Source: Thiobacillus denitrificans
GTDB taxonomy: Bacteria; Pseudomonadota; Gammaproteobacteria; Burkholderiales; Thiobacillaceae
Length of the DNA: 64,000 nt
Direction of reading: 5' to 3'
Assembly (NCBI GenBank): GCA_002343685.1
Contig: DDRS01000009.1
Coordinates: forward strand, 1 to 64,000
Shown: positions 1 through 8,558 of the stretch, piece after piece
Numbering within the stretch: position 1 is the stretch's first letter
Layout of the letters: each line of letters begins with the position of its first letter
Made by a program: the position numbers and the translations under genes
Notes under the pieces: model-generated
Seen by the model: the letters and a program-made list of their open reading frames with translations, nothing else
Told to the model about the DNA's origin: nothing
Database searches by the model: none

Positions 1-1
1 G

Positions 2-196
2 GCCGAGGCGGTGAGCGTGTTCAAACTGGAATCCGCTGCGCGGGCCTACAGTCGGCCGGCCGAATTGCCGATATCGAATGGCAACGTGGCCAGGCTGCCG
101 GCCGCCCAGAAACGCACGTCGCCCAAGGCGGTGCAGCTGGCGCCTCCGAAGAAGCTTGCAGTCGGCGGCGGCAACGACGAATGGGAAGAATTCTGA
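2..196 (+). CDS. Methyl-accepting chemotaxis protein, C-terminal end (partial)
   Basis: Only the last 64 residues lie in the window; the start is upstream. The opening residues AEAVSVFKL match the end of a chemoreceptor signalling domain, where the helical bundle passes into a variable tail. The tail is Pro/Ala/Lys-rich and ends in DEWEEF. That fits the xWxxF pentapeptide (NWETF in E. coli Tar/Tsr) that tethers CheR and CheB to high-abundance receptors. The gene is followed by a second receptor and then cheR, so it heads or belongs to the same chemotaxis operon. The ligand domain is not visible, so the stimulus is unknown. Confidence 0.85.
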   Translation, partial: AEAVSVFKLESAARAYSRPAELPISNGNVARLPAAQKRTSPKAVQLAPPKKLAVGGGNDEWEEF

Positions 197-251
197 GCGG
201 TGGCACGGGAGAGCGAAGCGCCGCGATCAAACCTAAAAAAGGAAAAAAGCA

Positions 252-1916
252 ATGCGATCCAACCTGCCTGTCACCAATACCGAATACGTCCTGAAGGACC
301 ATGAGGCGCCGACTTCGAAGACGGATACCCACGGCAGAATCACCTTTGTCAACCGGGATTTCGTCAACATCAGCGGCTTCAGCGAGGACGAGCTGATCGG
401 CGCACCGCATAACATCGTGCGCCACCCCGATATGCCGGTCGAGGCGTTCGCCGATTTGTGGAGCACGCTACGGAGCGGCAAGGCTTGGACTGGGCTGGTG
501 AAGAACCGGTGCAAGAATGGCGATCATTATTGGGTGGAAGCCAATGTGGCGCCGATCGTCGAGAACGGCACGGTCGTCGGCTATACCTCCGTTCGCGGCA
601 AACCCAGTCGTGATCAGGTGCAGGCAGCGGACAGCGCCTATCGTGCGATCAAGGCCGGCGATTCGATGCTCGAAATCCACGAGGGCGAGGCAGTCAAGCG
701 TTCCTTCGTCCAGCGCTGCCGCCTGCTGAAGAATCTGTCGCTGAAGACCATGCTGGCCATCGCTGCCGGGTCGGTCGGTGCCCTGTTTGCCGGGATCGGT
801 GTTCTGGCCTGGCTGGCGACGACCGGCAACGGTACGTCCTACCTGAACTGGTTGATGGCGATCTCGATATTGGGCGTGCCGCTGGCCGTGGTGTTCGGGG
901 TGCTGTCCTATCGCAGCGTGGTGGTGCCGCTTGAGCATGTTCGGGAGGAAATCGACCGGATCAGTTCGAGCGATCTGACCGGGCAGATCGAGGCCAAGGG
1001 GATCGTCGAGCTGGCCAGGTTGATGCAGTCGCTGCGCATCCTGCAGATCAACACCAAGTGGCTGGTCGGGCAGATCAGGGAAAGCACCGATCTGGTGAAT
1101 GCGGGCGCAAGCGAAATTGCATCGGGCAATGCAGATTTGTCTGCGCGTACCGAATCGCAGGCCTCGAGCCTGGAAGAGACGGCCTCCTCGATGGAAGAGC
1201 TGACCAGCACCGTCAAGCAAAACGCCGAGAGTGCGCACCATGCGAGCAAGCTGGTTTCCTCGACGGCGGAGATTGCGGTCAACGGCGGAGACGTCGTTGG
1301 CAAGGTCATCCACACCATGGGTTCGATCAAGGACAGCTCGCGGAAGATCTCCGACATCATCGGCGTCATCGACGGCATTGCCTTCCAGACCAACATCCTC
1401 GCCCTGAACGCGGCGGTCGAAGCCGCGCGTGCGGGCGAACAGGGCCGCGGCTTTGCCGTCGTCGCCTCCGAAGTGAGGAACCTCGCCCAGAGGAGCGCCG
1501 GTGCGGCCAAGGAGATCAAGTCTTTGATCGAGGACTCGGTTGAAAAAGTCGAGATGGGCCGGAAACTGGTGGACGAGGCTGGCGAGGCGATGGAAGATAT
1601 CGTGACCTCGGTGCAGTTGGTGGCGGATATCATCGGCGGAACGGCGACGGCGAGCCAGGAACAGAGTGCCGGGATCGAGCAGATCAACCAGGCCGTCGGC
1701 CAGATGGACGAGATGACGCAGCAGAACGCGGCGCTGGTCGAAGAAGCGGCGGCTGCGGCCGAAAGCCTGCAGGACCAGGCGGGCAAGCTGGCCGAACTGG
1801 TCAAGACCTTCAAGCTGGTCCGGACAGGACAGCGGTCAAATGGCAGCCGCCAAGCCACGGCCGCCATGGGACAATCCCGTCCCCAGCCCGCCGCGGCCGA
1901 AAGCCTGGCAGCGTAG
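252..1916 (+). CDS. PAS-domain methyl-accepting chemotaxis protein, Aer-like
   Basis: A 554-residue receptor. Residues about 10-125 are a PAS domain very close in wording to the aerotaxis receptor Aer (NIVRHPDMP, KNGDHYWV), the fold that holds FAD in Aer. Two hydrophobic segments follow (about 165-190 and 198-220) with almost no periplasmic loop, then a HAMP-like linker and the kinase-control domain with the conserved tip IAFQTNILALNAAVEAARAG. This layout suggests cytoplasmic redox or oxygen sensing rather than periplasmic ligand binding. Unlike the upstream receptor it ends in AAESLAA, with no CheR/CheB pentapeptide. A purine-rich AAAAAAGG precedes the ATG. FAD binding is inferred from family. 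Confidence 0.9.
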   Translation: MRSNLPVTNTEYVLKDHEAPTSKTDTHGRITFVNRDFVNISGFSEDELIGAPHNIVRHPDMPVEAFADLWSTLRSGKAWTGLVKNRCKNGDHYWVEANVAPIVENGTVVGYTSVRGKPSRDQVQAADSAYRAIKAGDSMLEIHEGEAVKRSFVQRCRLLKNLSLKTMLAIAAGSVGALFAGIGVLAWLATTGNGTSYLNWLMAISILGVPLAVVFGVLSYRSVVVPLEHVREEIDRISSSDLTGQIEAKGIVELARLMQSLRILQINTKWLVGQIRESTDLVNAGASEIASGNADLSARTESQASSLEETASSMEELTSTVKQNAESAHHASKLVSSTAEIAVNGGDVVGKVIHTMGSIKDSSRKISDIIGVIDGIAFQTNILALNAAVEAARAGEQGRGFAVVASEVRNLAQRSAGAAKEIKSLIEDSVEKVEMGRKLVDEAGEAMEDIVTSVQLVADIIGGTATASQEQSAGIEQINQAVGQMDEMTQQNAALVEEAAAAAESLQDQAGKLAELVKTFKLVRTGQRSNGSRQATAAMGQSRPQPAAAESLAA

Positions 1917-1937
1917 ACGGATAGATGGTTGGATGAT

Positions 1938-1959
1938 CCCGTCGGATGAACCCGACGGG
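1938..1959 (+). other. RNA hairpin between receptor gene and cheR
   Basis: A perfect 8-bp inverted repeat, CCCGTCGG and CCGACGGG, with a 6-nt loop lies in the 140-nt gap between the PAS receptor and cheR. No T-run follows, so it is more likely an mRNA processing or attenuation structure than a strong terminator. Confidence 0.35.
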
Positions 1960-2058
1960 CGTGGCGTGTGACGGAATGGTCCAGAACAGGAAAATCGGGC
2001 TTGGTTTGATTCGTGCGTTCAGCCTGGAACGCAATATAGATTGGACGCACATTTCGAC

Positions 2059-2928
2059 ATGAAGCCTGTATTGAAGACTCCGCCCGACAGCGCCAAGGTA
2101 TTTTCATTCACTCCGCGCGATTTCTCCCGGATACGGTCATTGATCTACCGGCAGGCCGGGATTGCACTCACCGACAGCAAGCAGGAGATGGTCTATAGCC
2201 GTCTGGCGCGTCGCCTGCGGGCCAAGGGACTGAATTCCTTCGAGGAATATCTCGACGAACTGGAGAATGGGCGCGACAGTGACGAATGGGAGGCGTTCAC
2301 CAATGCGCTGACGACCAACCTGACCTCGTTCTTCCGCGAGGCGCATCACTTTCCGATTCTCGCCGAGCACATGCTCGGCATGAAAGCGCCGCTTTCGATC
2401 TGGTGTTCGGCCAGTTCGACCGGCGAGGAGCCGTATTCGATCGCCATGACGGTATGCGAGGCGTTCGGAACGCTCACGCCGCCGGTCAGCATCGTGGCCA
2501 CCGACATCGATACCAATGTGCTCGAGACGGCGGCGAACGGCGTGTATCCGATCGATCGCATCGACAAGATGGCGCAGGAGCGGGTCAAACGCTTCTTCCA
2601 GCGCGGCAAGGGAGAGCGTTCCGGCCTGGTGCGGGTGCGCCCCGAACTTCGCCAGTTGATCACGTTCAAACCCCTCAATCTGCTGGCCAGCAGCTGGCCG
2701 GTCAGCGGGCCGTTCGACGTGATTTTCTGCCGCAATGTGATGATTTATTTCGACAAGCCGACACAGAGCCGGATTCTGGAGCGCTTCGTTCCGCTGATGA
2801 AGCCGGAAGGACTACTGTTCGCGGGGCATTCCGAAAACTTCATGTACGCGTCCGACGCCTTCAAGCTGCGCGGCAAGACGGTGTATGAACTGAATTCCCG
2901 CCATGCCGGTGCCAGGAAACACGCATGA
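2059..2928 (+). CDS. cheR: Chemotaxis protein methyltransferase CheR
   Basis: Transfers methyl groups from S-adenosylmethionine to glutamates on chemoreceptors, setting adaptation. The 289-residue protein has the CheR N-terminal helical domain (FSRIRSLIYRQAGIAL) and a class I SAM domain with the SAM-binding stretch WCSASSTGEEPYSIAMT and the later DVIFCRNVMIYFD motif. Length is normal for the family. A TTG six codons upstream (2041) is an alternative start; the ATG is preferred although neither has a strong ribosome site. The stop overlaps the cheD start (ATGA), indicating translational coupling. The xWxxF tail of the upstream receptor is a likely docking partner. Confidence 0.95.
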   Translation: MKPVLKTPPDSAKVFSFTPRDFSRIRSLIYRQAGIALTDSKQEMVYSRLARRLRAKGLNSFEEYLDELENGRDSDEWEAFTNALTTNLTSFFREAHHFPILAEHMLGMKAPLSIWCSASSTGEEPYSIAMTVCEAFGTLTPPVSIVATDIDTNVLETAANGVYPIDRIDKMAQERVKRFFQRGKGERSGLVRVRPELRQLITFKPLNLLASSWPVSGPFDVIFCRNVMIYFDKPTQSRILERFVPLMKPEGLLFAGHSENFMYASDAFKLRGKTVYELNSRHAGARKHA

Positions 2929-3533
2929 ATCCTGCCATCGAAGAGCAGCTTGCGACCAATCTGTATTACGACCGGACCTTCGACTGCGAGGCCGCCAAGA
3001 TATTGCCCGGTGAGTATTACTTCACCAATCGTCCCATGCTGATCGTTACCGTGCTCGGCTCCTGCGTCGCGGCGTGCATCCGGGACAAGGTGTCGGGAAT
3101 CGGCGGCATGAATCACTTCATGCTGCCGGACGGGGGCGGCGATGCCGGCAATCCGATGTCGGCCTCGATGCGCTACGGCGCATATGCGATGGAGGTGCTG
3201 ATCAACCAGCTGCTCAAGGCAGGCGCCCGGCGCGACAATCTCGAGGCCAAGGTATTCGGCGGCGGCAACGTCCTGCGCGGCTTCACCAGCATGAACGTGG
3301 GCGAACGCAATGCCCAGTTCGTACGCGATTTCCTGAAGGCGGAAAACATACGCGTGGTGGCGGAGGACCTGAACGACGTGCACCCGCGCAAGGTGTATTT
3401 CTTTCCGCAGACCGGCAAGGTCCTCGTGAAGAAACTCAAGCAACTCAACAATTACACGCTGGTGAAACGCGAGCAGGACTACGCGAGCCGGCTTAAGACC
3501 AATGAGGTGGTCGGCGAGATCGATTTGTTCTGA
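2925..3533 (+). CDS. cheD: Chemoreceptor glutamine deamidase CheD
   Basis: Deamidates receptor glutamines to glutamate, creating methylation sites for CheR. The 202-residue protein has the CheD signature: the catalytic cysteine in TVLGSCVAACI (about C47) and the histidine in GGMNHFMLP (about H64), plus the FGGGNV segment. The start overlaps the cheR stop by 4 nt. Having cheD between cheR and cheB is common in betaproteobacteria and means receptor genes here may encode Gln at some adaptation sites. Confidence 0.95.
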   Translation: MNPAIEEQLATNLYYDRTFDCEAAKILPGEYYFTNRPMLIVTVLGSCVAACIRDKVSGIGGMNHFMLPDGGGDAGNPMSASMRYGAYAMEVLINQLLKAGARRDNLEAKVFGGGNVLRGFTSMNVGERNAQFVRDFLKAENIRVVAEDLNDVHPRKVYFFPQTGKVLVKKLKQLNNYTLVKREQDYASRLKTNEVVGEIDLF

Positions 3534-3564
3534 CCGCCGGCAGGGATGAGACCCGGAATTTAGC

Positions 3565-4638
3565 ATGACGAAAATCAAGGTTCTGATCGTGGATGACTCG
3601 GCGCTGATCCGCGGCGTGATGAAAGAGATCATCAACAGCCAGCCGGACATGGAGGTCGTGGGCGTGGCCCCCGATCCGCTGGCGGCGCGCGATCTGATCA
3701 AGCAGACCAATCCGGACGTCCTGACGCTGGATGTCGAAATGCCGAAGATGGACGGTCTGGAGTTTCTCGAGAAACTGATGCGCCTGCGCCCGATGCCCGT
3801 GCTCATGGTGTCGACGCTGACCGAACGCGGTTCCGAAATCACCATGCGGGCCCTGGAACTGGGAGCGGTGGATTTCGTCACCAAGCCCAAGATCTCGATC
3901 CAGAGCGGCATGCTGGAATACACTGACCTGATTGCGGAGAAGATCCGCATCGCGTCACGGGCCCGGATCAAGCAACGCACGCCGGGGACTGCCCCGACGC
4001 ATCCTGCGGGGCCGCTGGCGCCGTTGCGCAACCCGCTGACGAGCAGCGAGAAACTGATCATCATCGGCGCCTCCACCGGCGGCACCGAGGCCATCAAGGA
4101 TTTCCTGGTCCAGCTGCCTTCCGACTGTCCGGGCATCCTGATTACCCAGCACATGCCGGAAGGCTTTACCCGCTCGTTCGCCAACCGGCTCGACAAGCTG
4201 TGCAAGATTTCCGTCAAGGAAGCCGAGGGTGGGGAACGGGTGCTGCCCGGCCACGCCTACCTCGCACCGGGGCATTCCCACCTGATGCTGGTGCGTAGCG
4301 GCGCCAACTACATGACCAAGCTCGACCAGGGACCGCCGGTCAACCGCCATCGTCCCTCCGTCGACGTCCTGTTCCATTCGGCGGCCGTCAGCGCGGGCAA
4401 GAACGCGGTCGGCGTCATCCTTACCGGGATGGGCAAGGACGGCGCGGCGGGCATGCTGGAAATGAAAAAGGCCGGGGCCTACAACCTGGCGCAGGACGAG
4501 GCATCGTGCGTGGTGTTCGGCATGCCCAAGGAAGCCATTGCCAGCGGCGCCACGCACGAGGTGGCCCCGCTGCACGAATTGCCGGGCCGGGTGATGGAAT
4601 TTTTTGCGGCGCATGGCAACCGCGCGATGCGGGTGTAA
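3565..4638 (+). CDS. cheB: Chemotaxis response regulator methylesterase CheB
   Basis: Removes methyl groups from receptors when phosphorylated by CheA, giving adaptation feedback. The 357-residue protein has a receiver domain (phospho-acceptor D56 in TLDVEMP) and a C-terminal methylesterase domain with the triad S170 in GASTGGT, H196 in QHMPEGF and D292 in GMGKDGAAG. Length is standard. It sits 31 nt after cheD. No cheA or cheW gene is in the window, so those are probably upstream of position 1. Confidence 0.96.
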   Translation: MTKIKVLIVDDSALIRGVMKEIINSQPDMEVVGVAPDPLAARDLIKQTNPDVLTLDVEMPKMDGLEFLEKLMRLRPMPVLMVSTLTERGSEITMRALELGAVDFVTKPKISIQSGMLEYTDLIAEKIRIASRARIKQRTPGTAPTHPAGPLAPLRNPLTSSEKLIIIGASTGGTEAIKDFLVQLPSDCPGILITQHMPEGFTRSFANRLDKLCKISVKEAEGGERVLPGHAYLAPGHSHLMLVRSGANYMTKLDQGPPVNRHRPSVDVLFHSAAVSAGKNAVGVILTGMGKDGAAGMLEMKKAGAYNLAQDEASCVVFGMPKEAIASGATHEVAPLHELPGRVMEFFAAHGNRAMRV

Positions 4639-4739
4639 ACGTCCGTTTATACCCGTTGCGCAGGCGGATTTCGCGCTTAAGTTTGACGCCGCAATGCCGA
4701 TTAATCCAGTAACAATGAACTGCACCAATGGAGTACTGC

Positions 4740-5138
4740 ATGGCCGATCCGAACACGAAATTCCTGGTTGTCGACGACTTTTCCACGATGCGCCGCATCG
4801 TGCGCAATCTGCTCAAGGAACTGGGATACTCCAACGTTGAAGAAGCGGAAGACGGTGCCGACGGCTTGGCCAAGCTGCGTTCCGGAAATTTCGATTTCGT
4901 CGTGTCCGACTGGAACATGCCGAACATGGATGGCCTGACCATGCTGCAGAACATCCGTGCCGATGCCACCCTCTCAAAGCTGCCGGTCCTGATGGTGACC
5001 GCCGAGGCCAAGAAGGAAAACATCATCGCTGCGGCGCAGGCCGGCGCCAGTGGCTACGTCGTCAAACCTTTTACCGCGGCCACACTCGACGAGAAGCTCT
5101 CGAAGATATTTGAAAAACTCGACAAAGCGGGAGCCTGA
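4740..5138 (+). CDS. cheY: Chemotaxis response regulator CheY
   Basis: Single-domain receiver of 132 residues that, when phosphorylated, binds FliM and changes motor direction. The acidic pair D12/D13, phospho-acceptor D57 (SDWNMP), and K109 (VVKPF) fall at nearly the same numbers as in E. coli CheY; Y106 is also present. An in-frame ATG at 4728 exists, but GGAG six bases before 4740 and alignment with CheY support 4740. The binding partner FliM is encoded at 8.5-9.6 kb. Confidence 0.96.
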   Translation: MADPNTKFLVVDDFSTMRRIVRNLLKELGYSNVEEAEDGADGLAKLRSGNFDFVVSDWNMPNMDGLTMLQNIRADATLSKLPVLMVTAEAKKENIIAAAQAGASGYVVKPFTAATLDEKLSKIFEKLDKAGA

Positions 5139-5139
5139 C

Positions 5140-5814
5140 GTGGAAACGCAATTCGTCGGCTCTGCTGTAGCCGTGACCGTGTCGCACGCCGCGAGTCCCG
5201 AGGGCTGCGAGTCGGAGGAGATGCTGGCGCGGGTTGGGCAGATCACCCGGACGCTGCACGACAGCCTGCGTGAATTGGGCTTGGACAAGGTGCTGGAAAA
5301 GGCGACGACCGAGATCCCCGACGTGCGGGAACGCCTCAACTACGTGGCGCGCATGACCGAACAGGCAGCACAGCGCGTGCTCAACGCCACGGATGCGGCC
5401 ATTCCCATGCAGGAACGCATCGATGCGGGCGCCGACGAAATCCTGAATGGCTGGCAGGCTGCCTTCAAGGCGCCATTTTCCGAGGCCAATTACCGCGACA
5501 TGGCGACCATGACCATGCAATGCCTGGCGGACATGCGCAACGACACCAGCGCCACCAAGCAGCAGTTGCTGGACATCATGATGGCGCAGGATTTCCAGGA
5601 TCTGACCGGGCAGGTGATCCGTAAGGTGACCGATCTTGCACACAACCTGGAGCGGCAACTGGTGCAACTGCTGATCGACTATGCGCCGGCCGAAGTAAAA
5701 CGGGAATCCAATAGCGGCCTGCTCAACGGCCCCCAGATCAATCCCGCGAGCAGGAACGACGTGGTGGCCGACCAGAGCCAGGTCGACGATCTGCTCGACA
5801 GTCTCGGTTTCTAA
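5140..5814 (+). CDS. cheZ: Protein phosphatase CheZ
   Basis: Dephosphorylates CheY-P. The 224-residue protein starts at a GTG two bases after the cheY stop, with GCGGGAG as ribosome site. The long helical region carries the phosphatase motif DLTGQ (D154 and Q158, matching the catalytic D/Q pair of E. coli CheZ). The extreme C terminus DQSQVDDLLDSLGF is the CheY-binding helix. It is the last gene of the chemotaxis operon and is followed by a hairpin terminator. Confidence 0.95.
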   Translation: METQFVGSAVAVTVSHAASPEGCESEEMLARVGQITRTLHDSLRELGLDKVLEKATTEIPDVRERLNYVARMTEQAAQRVLNATDAAIPMQERIDAGADEILNGWQAAFKAPFSEANYRDMATMTMQCLADMRNDTSATKQQLLDIMMAQDFQDLTGQVIRKVTDLAHNLERQLVQLLIDYAPAEVKRESNSGLLNGPQINPASRNDVVADQSQVDDLLDSLGF

Positions 5815-5840
5815 AGCCTTTCGGAGTTTCCGGATTCAAG

Positions 5841-5877
5841 CGCCGGGCTGCAGGGATTCCCTGCGGCCCGGCGTTTT
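5841..5877 (+). terminator. Terminator after cheZ
   Basis: A 16-bp stem with one mismatch (starting CGCCGGGCTGCAGGGA) is followed directly by TTTT. It separates cheZ from the convergent fliR and would end the chemotaxis transcript. Confidence 0.8.
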
Positions 5878-5897
5878 CGTTTCGCCCGTCCTGCCTG

Positions 5898-6683
5898 CTA
5901 GGGATGAAGCGCCCGGATGACTGCCGTCGTGGCTTCGAAGCCATTCCGGAACATATGCTCGAACTGGGGCGTGAAGTAGGGCAGGGTGATGTCCAGCGCA
6001 ATCAGCCCCACTCCCAGGGTGATGGGAAAACCGATCGCAAAGATATTGAGCTGGGGCGCCGAGCGCGTGAGGATGCCGAGTGCCAGGTTGGTCATCAGCA
6101 GGATGGCGATCAGCGGCAGTGCCAGTTGGAGGCCGACGGAAAACACGACGGAGCCATAGTTGGCGACGCTGTAGAAACCTGCCGTGGAGAGCGGCTGCGG
6201 ACTGATAGGCAGGCTCTTGAAACTCTCGGCGAGGATACCCAGCAGCAGCAGGTGCGCATTGACCGCGAGGAACAGCAGCGCGGCCAGGAGATTGAAGAAC
6301 TGGGAAATCACGATCGTCTGGCCGGCGCTTTGCGGATCGAAGAAGGACGCAAACCCCAGACCCATCTGCAGGCCGACGATCTCACCCGCCGCCTCGACCG
6401 CGGCGAACACGACGCGCATGATGAAGCCGATCGCCATGCCGATGAGCAGCTGCTGGATCAGGATGAACAGACCATACCAGGAGCCCAGTCCGATATCGGG
6501 CATGGGCGGCAGCGTGGGGGCGATGATCAGGGCGATGAACACGCCCAGGCCGATCTTGACGCGCCGCGGTACGGAACTGTGGCCGAATACCGGCGCCAAC
6601 ATGATCAGGCCCAATATGCGGGTGAGGGGCCAGATGAAGCTGATCAGCCAGGCGTTGAGCTGGGCATCGGTGAGGCTGATCAT
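5898..6683 (-). CDS. fliR: Flagellar biosynthesis protein FliR
   Basis: Integral membrane part of the flagellar type III export gate (FliP5-FliQ4-FliR1). The 261-residue protein starts MISLTDAQLNAWL and contains about six hydrophobic segments, including FIWPLTRILGLIMLAP and ALPLIAILLMTNLALGIL, with the conserved FDPQSAGQT region. It is the last gene of the fliF-R operon, 16 nt after fliQ, and is convergent with cheZ. Confidence 0.95.
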   Translation of the reverse strand: MISLTDAQLNAWLISFIWPLTRILGLIMLAPVFGHSSVPRRVKIGLGVFIALIIAPTLPPMPDIGLGSWYGLFILIQQLLIGMAIGFIMRVVFAAVEAAGEIVGLQMGLGFASFFDPQSAGQTIVISQFFNLLAALLFLAVNAHLLLLGILAESFKSLPISPQPLSTAGFYSVANYGSVVFSVGLQLALPLIAILLMTNLALGILTRSAPQLNIFAIGFPITLGVGLIALDITLPYFTPQFEHMFRNGFEATTAVIRALHP

Positions 6684-6699
6684 GGATTTCTGCGGGAGG

Positions 6700-6969
6700 T
6701 CAGCCGATGAGGCTGGGAAGGTCGGTCAATACCCGTCGCATGTAGTCGGTCATGACCGTCAGCATCCAAGGGCCGGCAATGGCGAAGGTCGCAAGCACGG
6801 CGATGACCTTGGGAATGAACGAGAGGCTGGCGTCGTTGATCTGGGTGGCGGCCTGGAAGACGCTGACGATCAGGCCGACCACCAGGGTGACCAGCAGGAC
6901 AGGGGACGCCACCAGGATGGTCATTTCCAGCGCGGTGCGGCCCAGGGTCATTACGCTTTCGGGTGTCAT
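6700..6969 (-). CDS. fliQ: Flagellar biosynthesis protein FliQ
   Basis: An 89-residue protein with two transmembrane helices (about 18-38 and 53-73) forming part of the export gate. The MTPESVMTLGRTALEM start and QAATQINDASLSFIPK loop are typical of the family. It lies between fliP and fliR in canonical order. Confidence 0.95.
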   Translation of the reverse strand: MTPESVMTLGRTALEMTILVASPVLLVTLVVGLIVSVFQAATQINDASLSFIPKVIAVLATFAIAGPWMLTVMTDYMRRVLTDLPSLIG

Positions 6970-6992
6970 GGCGTGTGTCTCTCAGGGTCGGG

Positions 6993-7727
6993 TTAATAGA
7001 AGCTTTGCGCCAGCGAGCCCAGCAACAGATTCCAGCCGTCCACCAGGACGAACAGGATGATCTTGAAGGGCAGCGAAACGATGGCGGGCGACACCATCAT
7101 CATCCCCATTGCCATCAGGATGCTGGCGACGACCATGTCGATGATGAGGAAGGGAATGAACACGGCAAAGCCGATCTGGAAGGCGGTCTTGAGTTCGCTG
7201 GTGATGTAGGCCGGGATCAGCACGCGCATCGGCACGTCGGCAGCGGTTTTCGGCGCCGCTGTGCCCGACATCTTCACGAACAGGGCGAGGTCGGTTTCGC
7301 GCGTCTGCTTCATCATGAATGCGCGCAGCGGCACGGCGCCCTTGTCGAGCGCCTCACCCACCTGGATACGGTTCTCGGAAAGCGGCTGATAGGCTTCGGT
7401 GTAAATCTTGTCCAGGGTCGGCCCCATCACGAAGAGGGTCAGGAACAGCGCCAGGCCGATCATTACCTGGTTGGGCGGCGACGATTGCGTGCCCAGCGCA
7501 TGGCGCAGCAGCGACAGTACGATGATGATGCGGGTGAAGCTGGTCATCATCAGCAGCGCGGCCGGCAGGAAGGATAGCGAGGTGAGCAGCAGCAGGGTCT
7601 GCAGGCTCAGCGTGTAGGTCTGGCCGCCGCCGCTGGGGGTGCTGGTAAAGGCGGGTAGTCCTGCGCTCTGCGCCAGTGCCAGTGAGGGCAGCAACAAGGC
7701 GAACAGCATGAGCAGTGTACGCATCGT
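6993..7727 (-). CDS. fliP: Flagellar biosynthesis protein FliP
   Basis: Core of the export gate. The 244-residue protein begins with a cleavable signal peptide (MRTLLMLFALLLPSLALAQ), as in E. coli FliP, followed by the conserved MMTSFTRIIIVLSLLR and SELKTAFQIGFAVFIPFL segments and the end GSLAQSFY. An in-frame GTG at 7751 overlaps the fliO stop; the ATG at 7727 is chosen because it aligns with known FliP N termini. Confidence 0.94.
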   Translation of the reverse strand, partial: TMRTLLMLFALLLPSLALAQSAGLPAFTSTPSGGGQTYTLSLQTLLLLTSLSFLPAALLMMTSFTRIIIVLSLLRHALGTQSSPPNQVMIGLALFLTLFVMGPTLDKIYTEAYQPLSENRIQVGEALDKGAVPLRAFMMKQTRETDLALFVKMSGTAAPKTAADVPMRVLIPAYITSELKTAFQIGFAVFIPFLIIDMVVASILMAMGMMMVSPAIVSLPFKIILFVLVDGWNLLLGSLAQSFY

Positions 7728-7740
7728 GCGGCGATGCAAC

Positions 7741-8160
7741 TTATTTTCCACGACGTTTCTCGATCAGATGCTGCAGGCCTGCCGCAAAGCTGGTGTTGAG
7801 GGAAGGGGCGGACGTGGGTTGGATTTCGCCGCGGGGCAGGGTCATCAGGGCATTGACGCTGCCCGGTGCCACACCGACCACGAGCCACGATTCGCCGACT
7901 TCGACCACCACGACCCGTTCACGCGCACCGACGGAGGCGCTGCTGATGACGTGCAGTACGTTGGATGCCCCGCCGCGGGTGACGCCGAAACGCTTGGCGA
8001 CCCAGGCCGTGGCAGCGATCAGGAGCAATACGGCGACGAGACCGATGAATACCTGGAGCAGGCTGCCGGCGGCCGAGACCGCAGGAGCCGGCGCGACGGC
8101 ATCGGCGGCATGCACCAGGATCGGCAGGCTCGACACGACGCTTGCGGCAAAACGCTTCAT
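7741..8160 (-). CDS. fliO: Flagellar biosynthesis protein FliO
   Basis: A 139-residue membrane protein that helps FliP assemble. It has an N-terminal signal-like stretch, a hydrophobic segment (LLQVFIGLVAVLLLIAATAWVA, about 33-54) and a cytoplasmic tail with the FliO-type VVEVGESWLVVGVAPG. It is weakly conserved in general; position between fliN and fliP (4-nt overlap with fliN) supports the call. Confidence 0.9.
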   Translation of the reverse strand: MKRFAASVVSSLPILVHAADAVAPAPAVSAAGSLLQVFIGLVAVLLLIAATAWVAKRFGVTRGGASNVLHVISSASVGARERVVVVEVGESWLVVGVAPGSVNALMTLPRGEIQPTSAPSLNTSFAAGLQHLIEKRRGK

Positions 8161-8558
8161 TTGTTGAGTTTCCGGATCCGCTCGGCCGGCGTGATGATGT
8201 CGGTGAGACGCACGCCGAACTTGTCGTTGACCACCACCACTTCGCCCTGCGCGATCAGGCAGCCGTTGACGAGCACGTCCATCGGTTCGCCGGCCAGTCC
8301 GTCGAGTTCGACCACCGACCCCTGGGCCAGCTGGAGCAGGTTCTTGATCGCGATCTTGGTCCGCCCCAGTTCCACGGTCAGAAGGACCGGGATGTCCAGG
8401 ATGAAATCGATATCCTTGGCCAGTCCGCCCGCGGCGGTGTTGCCCGACAGTTCCGGAAAGATTTCAGGACTCGACTGGACGGCTGCAGGCGTGGCCTGTT
8501 CGGCCATGGCGGCCGCCCAGTCGTCTTCCGCGATGGTTTGGGTGATGTCTTCAGACAT
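8157..8558 (-). CDS. fliN: Flagellar motor switch protein FliN
   Basis: C-ring protein of 133 residues. An acidic N terminus is followed by the SpoA-type domain (ILDIPVLLTVELGRTKIAIK, GEPMDVLVNG, VVNDKFGVRL). The reading frame stays open further upstream, but the ATG at 8558 has AGGAG nearby and the preceding residues do not resemble FliN. The start overlaps the fliM stop, so the two C-ring genes are translationally coupled. Confidence 0.95.
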   Translation of the reverse strand: MSEDITQTIAEDDWAAAMAEQATPAAVQSSPEIFPELSGNTAAGGLAKDIDFILDIPVLLTVELGRTKIAIKNLLQLAQGSVVELDGLAGEPMDVLVNGCLIAQGEVVVVNDKFGVRLTDIITPAERIRKLNK

